A stretch of DNA of 64,000 nucleotides from Candidatus Gastranaerophilales bacterium (GTDB taxonomy: Bacteria > Cyanobacteriota > Vampirovibrionia > Gastranaerophilales > Gastranaerophilaceae), in assembly GCA_028693235.1 (NCBI GenBank), contig JAQUVW010000004.1, forward strand, positions 248,001 to 312,000, written 5' to 3'. Positions within the stretch are counted from its first letter, which is position 1. Each line of letters opens with the position of its first letter. Below, one piece after another: positions 8,803-18,712 of the stretch. The notes beneath the pieces are model-generated. The model ran no database searches. It was not told where the DNA came from and saw only the letters and a list, made by a program, of their open reading frames with translations. Both the position numbers and the translations under genes were made by a program.

Positions 8803-10626
8803 ATGGACGATCTTTTAACAAAATTTGGTTTTAATTCAAGCACAGTGGTCGGTGTGTCAATTTCATCTAACAATTTAGTTGAAATGATATGCATTGACAA
8901 AAATAACCACTCTATTTCACAATATGCGGCTCGCGAATTGAAATACAATAACGCTATTAGAGAAATAGTAGACTATGAAGAATTATATGCGGACCTTGTT
9001 GAAATGTTTAGAGAATTGGGACTAAATCCCAAAAGCTGTAAAGTTATTTTAAACATGCCTAATGTCCATTTTGGATTTATTCACCTACCTCTTATTTTGC
9101 CTGATGACCAAGTCTCTAGTGCTATTATTTCCGAGGTTGAACAACTATATTTATTTAAAAGAAATGACCCCATAGTCAGCTGGAACACTGTTGACCAAAG
9201 TGCTGAACAAGATAAAAGATATATTGTATATTCGGCAATTCAAGAAGACACTATCCAAAACGTCAAAGAAGTTTTCGATAGATTAGGCTCAAAGCTTATA
9301 GTTATTGAAAACTCTCACTCATCTATGATTAAAGGTGTCCAATACAGCAAAATCCTTGACGCTGAAATGTCTACAGGTGCACAACTTAACATGCTCTTAA
9401 TTACAGCCAACAGTTATGCTATTTTCTGTATGAACGGCAACCAACTTATTGACTACTACGAAGAACCTCTTGCTATTAAATCTTTCACCGGCGATGAGGT
9501 CTATTTAGCGATTGCATCTGCTGCAAGTAGCACACTTGAACATTACCCGACAAGAAATCTGTTGATTGTCAGCGAAACAAACGACGTTAGTGCAGAATTG
9601 CTATCTACTAAAATTAATTTCGAAGGTGATGTAAAATATCTCGATAGAAATAAATACACAGACAAATCCTTTATAAATATTGATTTTGCAGTTTTGCAAA
9701 CGTACACACCTCTTATAACTCTTGAAGCTGTCGGTACTGCCGCTTATAACTACGAACCTTACCCTATCAAATTTAACTTCTTAGAAGATGCCGGCGTCCT
9801 TGATACAGTCACTCCTTTAACCATCAATTTATTCGGAAAAGATATCGATATCGACAGAAAAGCTATCGGCTTAATTTTCGGGGCAGCTGCTGCGGTTATA
9901 ATTATTTTCTTTGTATTAATAGCTTTGCTCTTTAACACCCTCGACAGTAATATTAAAAAAGACCTGACCGAATTAACTCAACAAGAAACACAACTCAAAG
10001 ATAAAGTCGGACAAAGCGGTATGAACGCAAATAAAGCTGACATTTTCACTGTTTCTCAACAAATTTTTAACGAAAATAAACACGAATTTACACTCTACAA
10101 CGCATTATCAACTGACATTCCAAAAGATGCTTGGGTTGAATATTTCGCAACAAACTCAGACGGCGAAGTTACTATACAAGGTAAATCAGCAGGAAGCGAC
10201 TCTATTTATACTTTCTTTAGAGGACTTAAAAATGCAAATCCTGATGTCTATATTTCTCAGTTGCAAACTGATTTAAACAGCAATGCCGCTGTTCCTGATA
10301 TCACTGCAACTAACGGATTATATACTTTTGAAATTAAAAGTTCTAAAAATAAACCTAATTCTTCAACAAGTCCTGTCACTCCATCTACTCAACAAGATTC
10401 GAACAATAAAGACGGACAACCTAACAATGCTGAAAAATTAGGTATTCCAAACTCAGCAGCAGCTCCAGATTTGCCACCGGTACCTGCACCAAACGACTCC
10501 GTATCTCATAAAGCAGCCAAAACAATGATGGCACCTATGAACTCTGCAAATAAAGTTAAAAGAGATACTCAAAACAAAGTTGACTCTTCAAGAAGACAAA
10601 ACAAAGAATTTATGAATGGCAGATAG
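8803..10626 (+). CDS. PilM/PilN-like type IV pilus assembly protein (fusion)
   Basis: This 607-residue protein seems to join two pilus-assembly proteins normally encoded separately. Residues 1-340 look like the actin-like PilM domain (GVSISSNNLVEM at the start, NMPNVHFGFIHLPL near 85). A single membrane segment follows (about 354-378), then a coiled coil (about 385-402) and a PilN-like periplasmic domain. The last 100 residues are a low-complexity tail rich in P, S, N and K. The gene is followed 14 bases later by a PilO-like gene, which is the normal pilM-N-O order. The fusion reading is an inference from domain order and length. The Shine-Dalgarno sequence is weak. Confidence 0.65.
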   Translation: MDDLLTKFGFNSSTVVGVSISSNNLVEMICIDKNNHSISQYAARELKYNNAIREIVDYEELYADLVEMFRELGLNPKSCKVILNMPNVHFGFIHLPLILPDDQVSSAIISEVEQLYLFKRNDPIVSWNTVDQSAEQDKRYIVYSAIQEDTIQNVKEVFDRLGSKLIVIENSHSSMIKGVQYSKILDAEMSTGAQLNMLLITANSYAIFCMNGNQLIDYYEEPLAIKSFTGDEVYLAIASAASSTLEHYPTRNLLIVSETNDVSAELLSTKINFEGDVKYLDRNKYTDKSFINIDFAVLQTYTPLITLEAVGTAAYNYEPYPIKFNFLEDAGVLDTVTPLTINLFGKDIDIDRKAIGLIFGAAAAVIIIFFVLIALLFNTLDSNIKKDLTELTQQETQLKDKVGQSGMNANKADIFTVSQQIFNENKHEFTLYNALSTDIPKDAWVEYFATNSDGEVTIQGKSAGSDSIYTFFRGLKNANPDVYISQLQTDLNSNAAVPDITATNGLYTFEIKSSKNKPNSSTSPVTPSTQQDSNNKDGQPNNAEKLGIPNSAAAPDLPPVPAPNDSVSHKAAKTMMAPMNSANKVKRDTQNKVDSSRRQNKEFMNGR

Positions 10627-10640
10627 TAAAGGACTAATCA

Positions 10641-11345
10641 GTGAATAACGTAAGGGAATTAATATTAGGTGCTATAGTTTTATTATTGCTTGTAATTTTC
10701 GGAATAAAACAAGTTTCGGGCATTATCGGCGATTTTAGAAATGACTTGTCAGCTAAAAATGAAAAAGTTACTTCTATTACAGATTTGACCACTCAAGTTA
10801 AATCTATAGAAGAAGCTAATACCAAAATGAGCAAACAACAAGAAGCTTTGCGTCCATTCTTTAAACAATCATCAGCACCTGATGACTCAATTGCCTCTTT
10901 TGGCGGAATGTTTGAAGATATTGTTGATTTTATCAAAGTTGACGGGCTTTTATTACGTTCTATCGAATACGTTATAAACCCTGAACAAGATTTAATTTAT
11001 AAAAACTTTTCAAACACTCATAATGTCTGCGAAATTAGAATTAGCTTGATTGGTACTTATTCTCAAATTCAAAACTTCTTTAAAGATGTTTATATGTACC
11101 CTTATTTCGTTAATGTATCAAACATAACTATTATACCTTATGAAGCTAACAAAAAATATCTGGTGGCAAGAGTTTCTATCAATTTATATTCTGTGAAGAA
11201 TAATCCTACAAAAGCAAAAGCACAAGGGGCAACCCCCACTGACGGTGCTGCTAATCCAACACCTGCAGGAATGCCTGCAGATGGAGTCCAACCTCCTAAT
11301 ATGCCCGGTAGTCCGGCTGAACCAATGAGTGGTGAAACACATTAA
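10641..11345 (+). CDS. PilO-like type IV pilus assembly protein
   Basis: Inner-membrane protein of 234 residues: one N-terminal membrane helix (about 8-26), a coiled-coil stalk (about 35-70), and a periplasmic ferredoxin-like domain with the SLIGTYSQIQNFFKDV element typical of PilO (a short sliding-window helix before the final strands). The C-terminal 45 residues are rich in proline, glycine and alanine. The start is GTG at 10641, with AAAGGA 8 bases upstream. It lies directly behind the PilM/N-like gene, which is the strongest support. A bidirectional terminator follows. Confidence 0.65.
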   Translation: MNNVRELILGAIVLLLLVIFGIKQVSGIIGDFRNDLSAKNEKVTSITDLTTQVKSIEEANTKMSKQQEALRPFFKQSSAPDDSIASFGGMFEDIVDFIKVDGLLLRSIEYVINPEQDLIYKNFSNTHNVCEIRISLIGTYSQIQNFFKDVYMYPYFVNVSNITIIPYEANKKYLVARVSINLYSVKNNPTKAKAQGATPTDGAANPTPAGMPADGVQPPNMPGSPAEPMSGETH

Positions 11346-11358
11346 ATATAATAACTAT

Positions 11359-11397
11359 AAAAAAACGAGGTTTGAAACAACAAACCTCGTTTTTTTA
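11359..11397. terminator. Bidirectional rho-independent terminator
   Basis: A perfect 14-bp stem (AAAAACGAGGTTTG, 11361-11374, and its complement at 11381-11394) encloses a 6-base loop, with a T-tract on either strand. It serves the pilO-like gene from the left and the HTH gene / secDF operon from the right. Confidence 0.92.
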
Positions 11398-11413
11398 ATT
11401 CTTAATGTGCAAT

Positions 11414-11827
11414 CTATTTTATTTGGAATGGACATTTCTTACAATTTGCTTTTGGGTGCAAAACCAAATTATCCTCCAAATCATACATCTTTACAATCTT
11501 TGTAGTCAACTCTGAGCCGCAAATAGGACATCTCAATTCATCGGTTTCTCCCCCCAAAATTGCTCTACGCATAAACTCAACCAATTCCATATCGGTATCA
11601 AAACTTGAGTCTATAACTTTTTCATATTTTTTAATATCCATTGGCAACAACTTCAAGCCTTTTGCAAGCTGCTGACGGTGTGTAGATGGCAAAAAAAGTT
11701 CCTTGCCTGATTCAATATCTTCAATAACAGACAAAGGAAGGTTGGACTTCTTAGACAACCCTGTCTGTGAAAGTCCAACTTTTTCTCTTTGTTTTGAAAT
11801 ATACTGTGCGAGAGAAATATCTTGCAT
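11414..11827 (-). CDS. HTH (XRE-type) protein with C-terminal zinc ribbon
   Basis: A 137-residue protein with an N-terminal Cro/C1-type helix-turn-helix (residues 7-60, REKVGLSQTGLSKKSNLPLSVIEDIESGK) and a C-terminal four-cysteine zinc-ribbon-like motif (CPIC near residue 100 and CKKC near 131). It starts 8 bases after secF and is probably co-transcribed with secD-secF. The DNA target is unknown. Its position suggests a regulator or an RNA/ribosome-linked protein tied to secretion, but that is only context. Confidence 0.75.
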   Translation of the reverse strand: MQDISLAQYISKQREKVGLSQTGLSKKSNLPLSVIEDIESGKELFLPSTHRQQLAKGLKLLPMDIKKYEKVIDSSFDTDMELVEFMRRAILGGETDELRCPICGSELTTKIVKMYDLEDNLVLHPKANCKKCPFQIK

Positions 11828-11834
11828 AATTATT

Positions 11835-12812
11835 TTAAGCCTTTTTATCTACTTTTTCATGATACCAAGCTAAAGCCATACTTGCAAAGAAAATACTTGA
11901 ATAAGTACCGATTGCAATTCCGAGCATCATAGCCAATACAAAATCTTTAGTTGTTACACCACCAAAGAAATACAAAGCAGCTAACGTAATCAATGTAGTT
12001 AATGAAGTATTGATACTTCTTGCTAAAGTTTGATTTACACTGGCATTAACGATTTCTCCATAAGTAGCTTTTTTAGCCAAGAATTTTGCGTTTTCTCTGA
12101 CTCTGTCAAAAACAACAATGGTGTCATGGACGGAAAAGCCTATGACCGTAAGAATTGCCGTTATAAACAAAGCATCTATTTGAACTCCACATAGCAATCC
12201 CAAAATAGAGAAAGCACCTACAATAAACAACGCATCATGAACCAACGCCAAAATTGCGATTACGCCATATTCAATACGGAATCTAAAGCCCAAATAAGCG
12301 ACTATAGCAGTAAAGGCCAAAAGCAACGCTACCATAGAATTTTTAAAGAGCTCGGCCCCTAAAGTCGGTCCGACTGAACTTACTTGTACCAATTTTGCTT
12401 TAGGGAAATCCTTCATCACAACTGATGAAACATTTGCCATTGCTTTATCATTTTTTTCTGAAGCGAATTGAGTTCTTACTGACAAAATATTATTGAACTC
12501 GTTATGCTTTGAGCCTACAGCAGAAGCCGTCAAGACTTGAATTACAGGGTTTTTAATTCCTGTTTTTTCTAACTTTGTTCTAATATCTGCCATTTTGGCA
12601 TTATCGACTGCTTTGTCAACTGAATATTGAACAATTGTACCACCTGTAAAGTCAATACCGACTCTAAGTGGCATATGGGTCGGATAAGTCATCATTGAAT
12701 ATATCATTGCCACAATACCAGGTATGATTAACAATGCTGAAAGGGAAACCCAAACCCATCTATATTTGACAACATCTATTATTTTTTTTGAATTTAACAG
12801 CGTATTAGCCAT
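11835..12812 (-). CDS. secF: Protein translocase subunit SecF
   Basis: Membrane subunit that, with SecD, uses the proton motive force to assist Sec-dependent export. At 325 residues it has the first membrane helix at about 20-40, the conserved VGIDFTGGT motif (51-59), a periplasmic P1 domain to about 135, and five C-terminal helices with the RVRENAKFL-type loop after the VHDTIVVFDR segment. It lies 30 bases after secD and is followed by the HTH gene. Confidence 0.96.
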   Translation of the reverse strand: MANTLLNSKKIIDVVKYRWVWVSLSALLIIPGIVAMIYSMMTYPTHMPLRVGIDFTGGTIVQYSVDKAVDNAKMADIRTKLEKTGIKNPVIQVLTASAVGSKHNEFNNILSVRTQFASEKNDKAMANVSSVVMKDFPKAKLVQVSSVGPTLGAELFKNSMVALLLAFTAIVAYLGFRFRIEYGVIAILALVHDALFIVGAFSILGLLCGVQIDALFITAILTVIGFSVHDTIVVFDRVRENAKFLAKKATYGEIVNASVNQTLARSINTSLTTLITLAALYFFGGVTTKDFVLAMMLGIAIGTYSSIFFASMALAWYHEKVDKKA

Positions 12813-12842
12813 TTTTATCTCCTTTAAATTGAATTTTCAAAC

Positions 12843-14153
12843 CTAGTCCAAAATACCGAATCTTGCTTTTTCTTTTTTGGTTTCAGAAGCCTCATAAGCA
12901 GTATTAATATCGCTTTCTTTCAAGCCAAACCAACCGGGGTGTTTCAACTGTCCTGTACCGAACAACAAGTGCATAAAGTTTTTAGTAACTGTGATTGCAC
13001 TGAACATACTCACCAAAACACCAATTAACAAGGTTAAAGCAAAACCTTTAACTATACTTGAACCTAGCATATACAAAATTACGCAAGTAATAATCGTTGT
13101 CATATTAGAGTCAAAAATACTTGTAAAAGCTCTGTCGAAACCTGTATTAATAGCTGTAAACAAGGTTCTACCAGACTTTAATTCTTCTTTTGTTCTTTCG
13201 AAAATCAAGATATTGGCATCGACCGCCATACCTATACTCAAGATAAAACCTGCAATACCTGCTAAAGTAAGAGTTACAGGAATAATCTTAAAGATAGCAA
13301 ATACAATTATTGAATATATTATCAACGCAATATCGGCAATAAATCCAGGGACTCTATAGTACATAATCATGAAAATCATAACTGCACCAAGCCCAATCAT
13401 GCCTGCCAATTTACTCTTTGCAATACTATCAGCACCAAGAGTAGGACCTACAGTATTTTCTTCAATGATTTTTGCAGGGATAGGAAGAGCACCTGCGTTC
13501 AAAAGGTCAACCATTTTTTTAGCTTCTTCATAAGCAAAACCAGCGGAACCGCCTGAAATTTGAGCTCTGCCGCCTAATATTCTTTCGTTTATAACAGGAG
13601 CTGATTGAAGTTCATTATTGAAGAATATAGCCATTTGTTTCCCAACGAGTTGAGTTGTCAAATCGCCGAATTTTTTTGTTCCTGCGTCATTAAACTCTAA
13701 GCTTACAACATATTGACCAGTTTGGTCTGTAGCAACAGCTGCTTTTCTCAAATCTTTACCTGTCAACCCCGTAGAAGCCCAACCTTCGTTTCCGCCTTGT
13801 ACGGTAACTGGTTTTTTGAATTCTAATTCAGCCGTATCTCCAATAAATTCTTTAGCTTTAGCAGGATCTGAAATATCAGGAATTTCAATTAATAATCTTT
13901 TTTCTCCTGTTTGTTGAACTACAGTTTCAGAAACGCCCAAAGCATTAACTCTGTTTTCTATAGCAAACTTCAAGCTATCCATCATATCTTGTTTGATTTC
14001 AGGAATTGTAGCTGTAGTTTGAGCTTCCAGCACCAATCTGGAACCGCCAACCAAGTCAAGACCTAATTTTGTAGGCTTTATTGCAATGATTGTCAAACAA
14101 ACTGCGACAAGTCCCATAATTGCCCAAAACAGAATTTTCTTATTTTTCATCAT
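12843..14153 (-). CDS. secD: Protein translocase subunit SecD
   Basis: Partner of SecF in the Sec auxiliary complex. At 436 residues it sits at the short end of the family. It has an N-terminal membrane helix (8-26), the GLDLVGGSRLVLE motif (31-43), a periplasmic domain containing the P1 base and head, and five C-terminal helices with the AVDANILIFERTKEEL segment. A cytosolic tail of about 35 residues closes it. Two adjacent ATG codons can start translation, behind an AGGGGA-type site. It is the first gene of secD-secF-HTH. Confidence 0.96.
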   Translation of the reverse strand: MMKNKKILFWAIMGLVAVCLTIIAIKPTKLGLDLVGGSRLVLEAQTTATIPEIKQDMMDSLKFAIENRVNALGVSETVVQQTGEKRLLIEIPDISDPAKAKEFIGDTAELEFKKPVTVQGGNEGWASTGLTGKDLRKAAVATDQTGQYVVSLEFNDAGTKKFGDLTTQLVGKQMAIFFNNELQSAPVINERILGGRAQISGGSAGFAYEEAKKMVDLLNAGALPIPAKIIEENTVGPTLGADSIAKSKLAGMIGLGAVMIFMIMYYRVPGFIADIALIIYSIIVFAIFKIIPVTLTLAGIAGFILSIGMAVDANILIFERTKEELKSGRTLFTAINTGFDRAFTSIFDSNMTTIITCVILYMLGSSIVKGFALTLLIGVLVSMFSAITVTKNFMHLLFGTGQLKHPGWFGLKESDINTAYEASETKKEKARFGILD

Positions 14154-14341
14154 TATCCCCTGTTTTTTGTACTTTTACAGGGCTATTTTACCAAAAACAA
14201 GAATTTTAATCTAACCTAAGTGGCTATACTTTACAAAAAAACATTATTCATTTTTAGCTTGAAATATATTTGAACAAATAAAAACAAAAACCGCTTTCAT
14301 GTTAAAATTCTATCGGAAACAGTTTTGTGGAAGAAAAAACA

Positions 14342-14683
14342 ATGTTGCGAAGCTTTACGCCTATAATTTTGTTGACAATTTCTAATATATTTATGACATT
14401 TGCCTGGTACGGACATTTAAAACACAGAAGTTCTGCATTATGGATTGTAATCCTTGTTAGTTGGGGAATTGCATTTTTCGAATATTGTTTCCAAGTCCCT
14501 GCAAACAGAATAGGTAGAATGGTTTACGACACAGCACAACTAAAAACCATGCAAGAAGTCATAACGCTTGTTGTCTTTTGTATCTTTTCTGTTTTTTACC
14601 TCAAAGAGGAGCTCAAATGGAACTATATCGTAGGATTTCTCTTTATTATAGGTGCCGTATTTTTTGTTTTTAAAAAGTGGTAA
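14342..14683 (+). CDS. DUF486 (DMT-type) small membrane protein
   Basis: A 113-residue integral membrane protein with four predicted helices. It matches the DUF486 pattern: FMTFAWYGHLK near the N-terminus, SWGIAFFEYCFQVPANRIG in the middle, and two C-terminal helices ending FKKW. The family is related to EamA/small multidrug-resistance transporters and its substrate is unknown. I chose ATG 14342, with GGAAG 8 bases before it, over an in-frame GTG at 14327. It stands alone, convergent with the pseudopilin gene that ends 7 bases after it. Confidence 0.85.
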   Translation: MLRSFTPIILLTISNIFMTFAWYGHLKHRSSALWIVILVSWGIAFFEYCFQVPANRIGRMVYDTAQLKTMQEVITLVVFCIFSVFYLKEELKWNYIVGFLFIIGAVFFVFKKW

Positions 14684-14689
14684 GCAATT

Positions 14690-15286
14690 CTACATCGGAC
14701 AGGTGCAACCATATTCCGAATCAAGACATTTTAACCCATCCAAAACAAAATTAGTTGGACAAGCAGGATATACATATTCTCCGATTTTGTTCCAGTTCGA
14801 ATCTTGCTTATCTTTAACAATAAAACGATATCCGTCTTTTATGTCGGCATTGCCATTTAAACGATAAGAAGTTCTTGTATTCGGTCCTTTGTCACCATTT
14901 AGATCAACAAAAATCTCACTTGTATATTTATCAAATGAATATGCCATACCATCTGCAGTGTAAAAAGTCAAATCACCACCACCACTGTATGCAACAGGAC
15001 TCAATGTAGAGGAAACTACATTCATCCTTTTAGCAAAAAATTCTTCATAAATACAATCTACATCATTCTCACAATTGTCTTGAGCCTCTTCATAACTCTC
15101 GCCTGTCAATGCATAGTGTTGCAAAAGAGCTTGGCTCAAGACAGAATATGATTTTTTAAGGGAGGTTATTGTTTCCTGCTTGTTTGTATTATTCAACAAC
15201 GACGGAATTGTCATCGCTGCTATTACGCCAATTATAACCAGCGTAATCAAAACTTCTGCAAGTGTAAACGCTTTTCTATTTTTCAT
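14690..15286 (-). CDS. Type IV pilin-like / pseudopilin protein 1
   Basis: A 198-residue secreted or membrane-tethered protein with a class III prepilin leader. A short basic leader (MKNRK) is followed by AFTLAEVLITLVIIGVIAA, where the glutamate sits at position 5 of the processed protein as prepilin peptidase substrates require. The rest is a globular domain with cysteine pairs and the segment VDLNGDKGPN. The same segment occurs in the two other pseudopilins of the window. No assembly ATPase or prepilin peptidase is adjacent, so it may feed a pilus or type II-like machine encoded elsewhere. Confidence 0.85.
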   Translation of the reverse strand: MKNRKAFTLAEVLITLVIIGVIAAMTIPSLLNNTNKQETITSLKKSYSVLSQALLQHYALTGESYEEAQDNCENDVDCIYEEFFAKRMNVVSSTLSPVAYSGGGDLTFYTADGMAYSFDKYTSEIFVDLNGDKGPNTRTSYRLNGNADIKDGYRFIVKDKQDSNWNKIGEYVYPACPTNFVLDGLKCLDSEYGCTCPM

Positions 15287-15511
15287 ATCTCTATATTAAT
15301 CCTTGTAAATATATAATACCCACTTTTTAAAGATTTTCCACGCTCTGTCAAAGATTGGAGTTATCATTCATTTTAAAATAACAAAACAATAAATCATTCA
15401 AAAAGCCCTATTATATCTTTGAATAAATAGTAGAATTATTATGTAAAGGTTATTTTGAAAAATTGTGCTTTTATTTAAAAAGTTTCACAATTTACACAGT
15501 AAGAGGGTTTT

Positions 15512-18500
15512 ATGCTCCAAGAAGCAACAAAAATATTGAACTCAGCGTTCCACAACAGTTTTATCAAAAGATTAAGTCTATATCTTCACGATTGCGTCAG
15601 GGAAGAAGTCAAAAGCTCCACCTTCCGCAACCTAAAACAAGATAAAGACAACAAGTGGATATTTTTGAATAATTACGATTCTGTTATCGACAAAAATGAC
15701 TCACAAGAATTGTCCCTTTTATCAGATGAAAAATTGTTCACAAACTTTGGCGAACCTTTACGGCTTGACGGCTCTGACAGCTATTTGACTGAACTTATGA
15801 TTCAGACAGAAATGAGTCAAAAAGACAAATATTTGATTTACGGCTACTTGTTTTTAGTCGGCAAAAGTGGCAAAAACAAACGTCTAAACGAATTTCTAAC
15901 TCCATTGTTATACATGCCCTGCAAACTTGAACGTGACGGAATGAACATAAATTGCACACTTCAAGATGAAGTTTTGTCGCTTAACACCGGAGCATTGACC
16001 GCCTTGATGAACAAAACTGATGACGAAGATGAAATGGAACATATGCTGGACGGTCTGCTTGAAGTTGTCCCTGAGCTACCTTTAAAAGAAGAAAGTTTAC
16101 AAATTTTCTTGACCACTTTGAAGTCAATAATTCCTGATATAGAAATAAAATTAACTCACGAAGATGATGAATTCGAAAACAACGTATCAGCTTCAAACCC
16201 TGACGTTACAGTGAATTACGACAATCTCGATGATATAACAGGCGAAGATAGACCAAAAACAAAAGTCAAGATTGACAAAGTTTCAATAACAAATCAAAGT
16301 GCTATTATCTTGACAAAACGCCCTGACGTTACAGCGGGCGTCTTACACGAACTCACTCAAATATCAGAAAAACCAAGCGGTTTATTTAGAGAAACAGCAC
16401 TAAACGTGATAAACGAGGAATACCTTATTACAAAAGGCAAAAACCTCGACAAACAGCTGAAGAAAGAAAAAGAACTTAAAGATTTTGCCGCTATTACGCC
16501 ACTATCTTTGAGCGACTCTCAAGAAGCAGTTATAAAAAAAATCGAAGAAAATCCGCTTGTTGCAGTCTATGGACCTCCTGGAACAGGAAAATCACAAACC
16601 ATTGTTAATCTTGTCGCACACTTAATTGCCACAGGAAAAACCGTCCTTGTAGCTTCCAGAATGGACAAAGCAACAGACGTAGTAGCTGACCGTCTAAACA
16701 AGCTTGGAGCACCCTATTTGGCTCTAAGAGCCGGACGCCCTAACTACCAAAAACAACTCTCTTTTGAGCTTCAAGATTTATTGTCAAACAAAGTTGACCT
16801 TGATTCGGGGTTTGAAAACGCTGTTCTTGTCGACGTATCTGATATGCACAAGCTTCTAAAAAGCATAAAAGATATTGAAGATAAATGTGAAAATATAATC
16901 AAGCTCGAACAAGAATGGCAAAATGCGATATCTGAAAGAGAAAATGAGGCAAAATTGCTCGGCAAACCCACTTTCATCACAAAAAATCTTAAACGTGATG
17001 AAATAATTGCTATTGATTCTGTTTTGAAAAATTTAGAAAAAAATCTCGAGAAAACAGGCTTTTTATCAAACATTTCAAATCAAATAAATTCGCATAAATT
17101 GAACAAAATATTAAAACCAATTTTGTTTCACGCCGATTATGAGAATATTGCTAAACTCAGAGATGAACTCAAACTTTCTGAATTGACCGCAAAAGCCCGC
17201 AATATAGAAGCTAAAATATTTAAAATCGGCAATCTCCATCAACTAATTTTGCAAATGAAAACATTAAAGAAAAAACAAAGAATTCTTGCCGTTGAAATCC
17301 TCAAAAACAAACGTAGAGAATCTCTTAAAGGTCTTTTGCGTGACCAAGTAAAACGCCAAAGATTGATAGTTCACACAAAAGCTTTAGTTGAAAAGAAAAG
17401 AAATCTGCAAAACAGACTTCTTGAAGATGAAGATTTTAGACCACTTTTGGAAGCTTTTCCTTGCTGGTGCGTTACTACCTACGCCGTTTCAGGTTCATTG
17501 CCGATGAAGCCGGGGCTTTTTGATGTAGCAATAATCGACGAAGCTTCTCAATGTGATATCGCAAGCTGTTTCCCGATACTTTACCGCTCAAAAAAAGCCG
17601 TAATCGTAGGTGACGACAAGCAACTTCCGCATCTATCCTTCTTGGAAAAAGCTAAAGAACAATCATTCTTGAGCCAATATGAAATACCTGACAAATATCA
17701 GTTAATGTGGCGTTTTAGAACAAATTCAATGTTTGATTTGGCAAACTATTACTCTATGAGTCCAGTCCTCTTAGATGAACATTTCAGGTGTTTAGAACCT
17801 ATTATCGAGTTCAGCAACCGAGAATTCTACGGCGACAGAATGCGTATCATGACAAAAAACTTTGAGAAAAAAGATGTACTGGAACTTTGTCTTGTTCAAG
17901 ATGGGAAAGTCGACTCCGACGCAACAAGAAACAGACCGGAAACCGAAGCCATCATTAAAAGGGTTCACGAAATAATTCTCGAAGATAAAAAAAATATCGA
18001 AGCCGGCAATGAGCCAACCACTATCGGTATAATTTCGCCATTCAGAGGACAAGTTGAACTCATAAAAAAAGCAATGGCTCAAGTTTTTTCTGACTCAATA
18101 ATCCGTAAACACAAAATTGAAGTCGGTACAGCCCACACCTTCCAAGGTGATGAACGTGACATTATGGTACTATCTTGGGCAGTTGCAGACAACAGCTTCT
18201 CTCAAAGTTTGACATTCTTGCAAAAACCAAACCTTTTCAATGTTGCAATTACTCGTGCAAAAAACAAAACCATCTGTTTCTTATCAAAAAATCCTAAAGA
18301 TTTGCCCCAAGGTCTTTTAAAGGATTACATTGAATATATTCAAGCCTATGAAGCCAAAAATAAGCTGGAAACAGCTCTTGACAATGAACTTGACGACAAT
18401 ATTTACAAAAATAATTTTGAAAAAGAAGTCGCAACTCAACTCAAAGAAGAAGGCTACAACGTTAAAGCAGGCTACAAAATGGCTGGTTTTAGCACAGATT

Positions 18501-18706
18501 TGTTAGTATTTGACCCTATGAAAAATATCCTTTTAGTAGAATGTGACGGGGTTGAAGATAACCCCAAAATGTATAACACTCAGATTAAAAAACACGTTAT
18601 ATTAGAGCGTTCGGGACTGAAAATCGAAAGAATATCTTTCAGAGAATGGAAACAAAGCAAAGACGCCTGCATCGAAAGAGTAAAACTCGCTTTAGCCGCT
18701 CAATAG
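15512..18706 (+). CDS. SF1 helicase with C-terminal nuclease-like domain
   Basis: A 1064-residue superfamily I (UPF1/DNA2-like) helicase. The N-terminal 330 residues are not recognised. Walker A is GPPGTGKS (354-361). A long insert follows, largely coiled coil (about 440-640). Motif II is DEAS (676-679), then motif III (GDDKQLPHLS), DEHFRC, the TFQGDERD motif and the ITRAKNK motif VI. The last 100 residues look like a Vsr/MTES_1575-type PD-(D/E)xK fold, with STDLLVFD followed by LLVECDG. Helicase-Vsr-type fusions occur among phage-defence proteins (the Hhe type, for example), so defence is possible. The gene stands alone between two pseudopilin genes. It starts at ATG 15512 behind AGAGGG. Confidence 0.85.
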   Translation: MLQEATKILNSAFHNSFIKRLSLYLHDCVREEVKSSTFRNLKQDKDNKWIFLNNYDSVIDKNDSQELSLLSDEKLFTNFGEPLRLDGSDSYLTELMIQTEMSQKDKYLIYGYLFLVGKSGKNKRLNEFLTPLLYMPCKLERDGMNINCTLQDEVLSLNTGALTALMNKTDDEDEMEHMLDGLLEVVPELPLKEESLQIFLTTLKSIIPDIEIKLTHEDDEFENNVSASNPDVTVNYDNLDDITGEDRPKTKVKIDKVSITNQSAIILTKRPDVTAGVLHELTQISEKPSGLFRETALNVINEEYLITKGKNLDKQLKKEKELKDFAAITPLSLSDSQEAVIKKIEENPLVAVYGPPGTGKSQTIVNLVAHLIATGKTVLVASRMDKATDVVADRLNKLGAPYLALRAGRPNYQKQLSFELQDLLSNKVDLDSGFENAVLVDVSDMHKLLKSIKDIEDKCENIIKLEQEWQNAISERENEAKLLGKPTFITKNLKRDEIIAIDSVLKNLEKNLEKTGFLSNISNQINSHKLNKILKPILFHADYENIAKLRDELKLSELTAKARNIEAKIFKIGNLHQLILQMKTLKKKQRILAVEILKNKRRESLKGLLRDQVKRQRLIVHTKALVEKKRNLQNRLLEDEDFRPLLEAFPCWCVTTYAVSGSLPMKPGLFDVAIIDEASQCDIASCFPILYRSKKAVIVGDDKQLPHLSFLEKAKEQSFLSQYEIPDKYQLMWRFRTNSMFDLANYYSMSPVLLDEHFRCLEPIIEFSNREFYGDRMRIMTKNFEKKDVLELCLVQDGKVDSDATRNRPETEAIIKRVHEIILEDKKNIEAGNEPTTIGIISPFRGQVELIKKAMAQVFSDSIIRKHKIEVGTAHTFQGDERDIMVLSWAVADNSFSQSLTFLQKPNLFNVAITRAKNKTICFLSKNPKDLPQGLLKDYIEYIQAYEAKNKLETALDNELDDNIYKNNFEKEVATQLKEEGYNVKAGYKMAGFSTDLLVFDPMKNILLVECDGVEDNPKMYNTQIKKHVILERSGLKIERISFREWKQSKDACIERVKLALAAQ

Positions 18707-18712
18707 TTTGCT

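Noticed and set aside
12991-13359. Open frame of about 120 codons antisense to secD
   Set aside because: It lies wholly inside the conserved secD gene. Long antisense frames are common opposite AT-rich coding sequence, and it has no ribosome site or recognisable motif.
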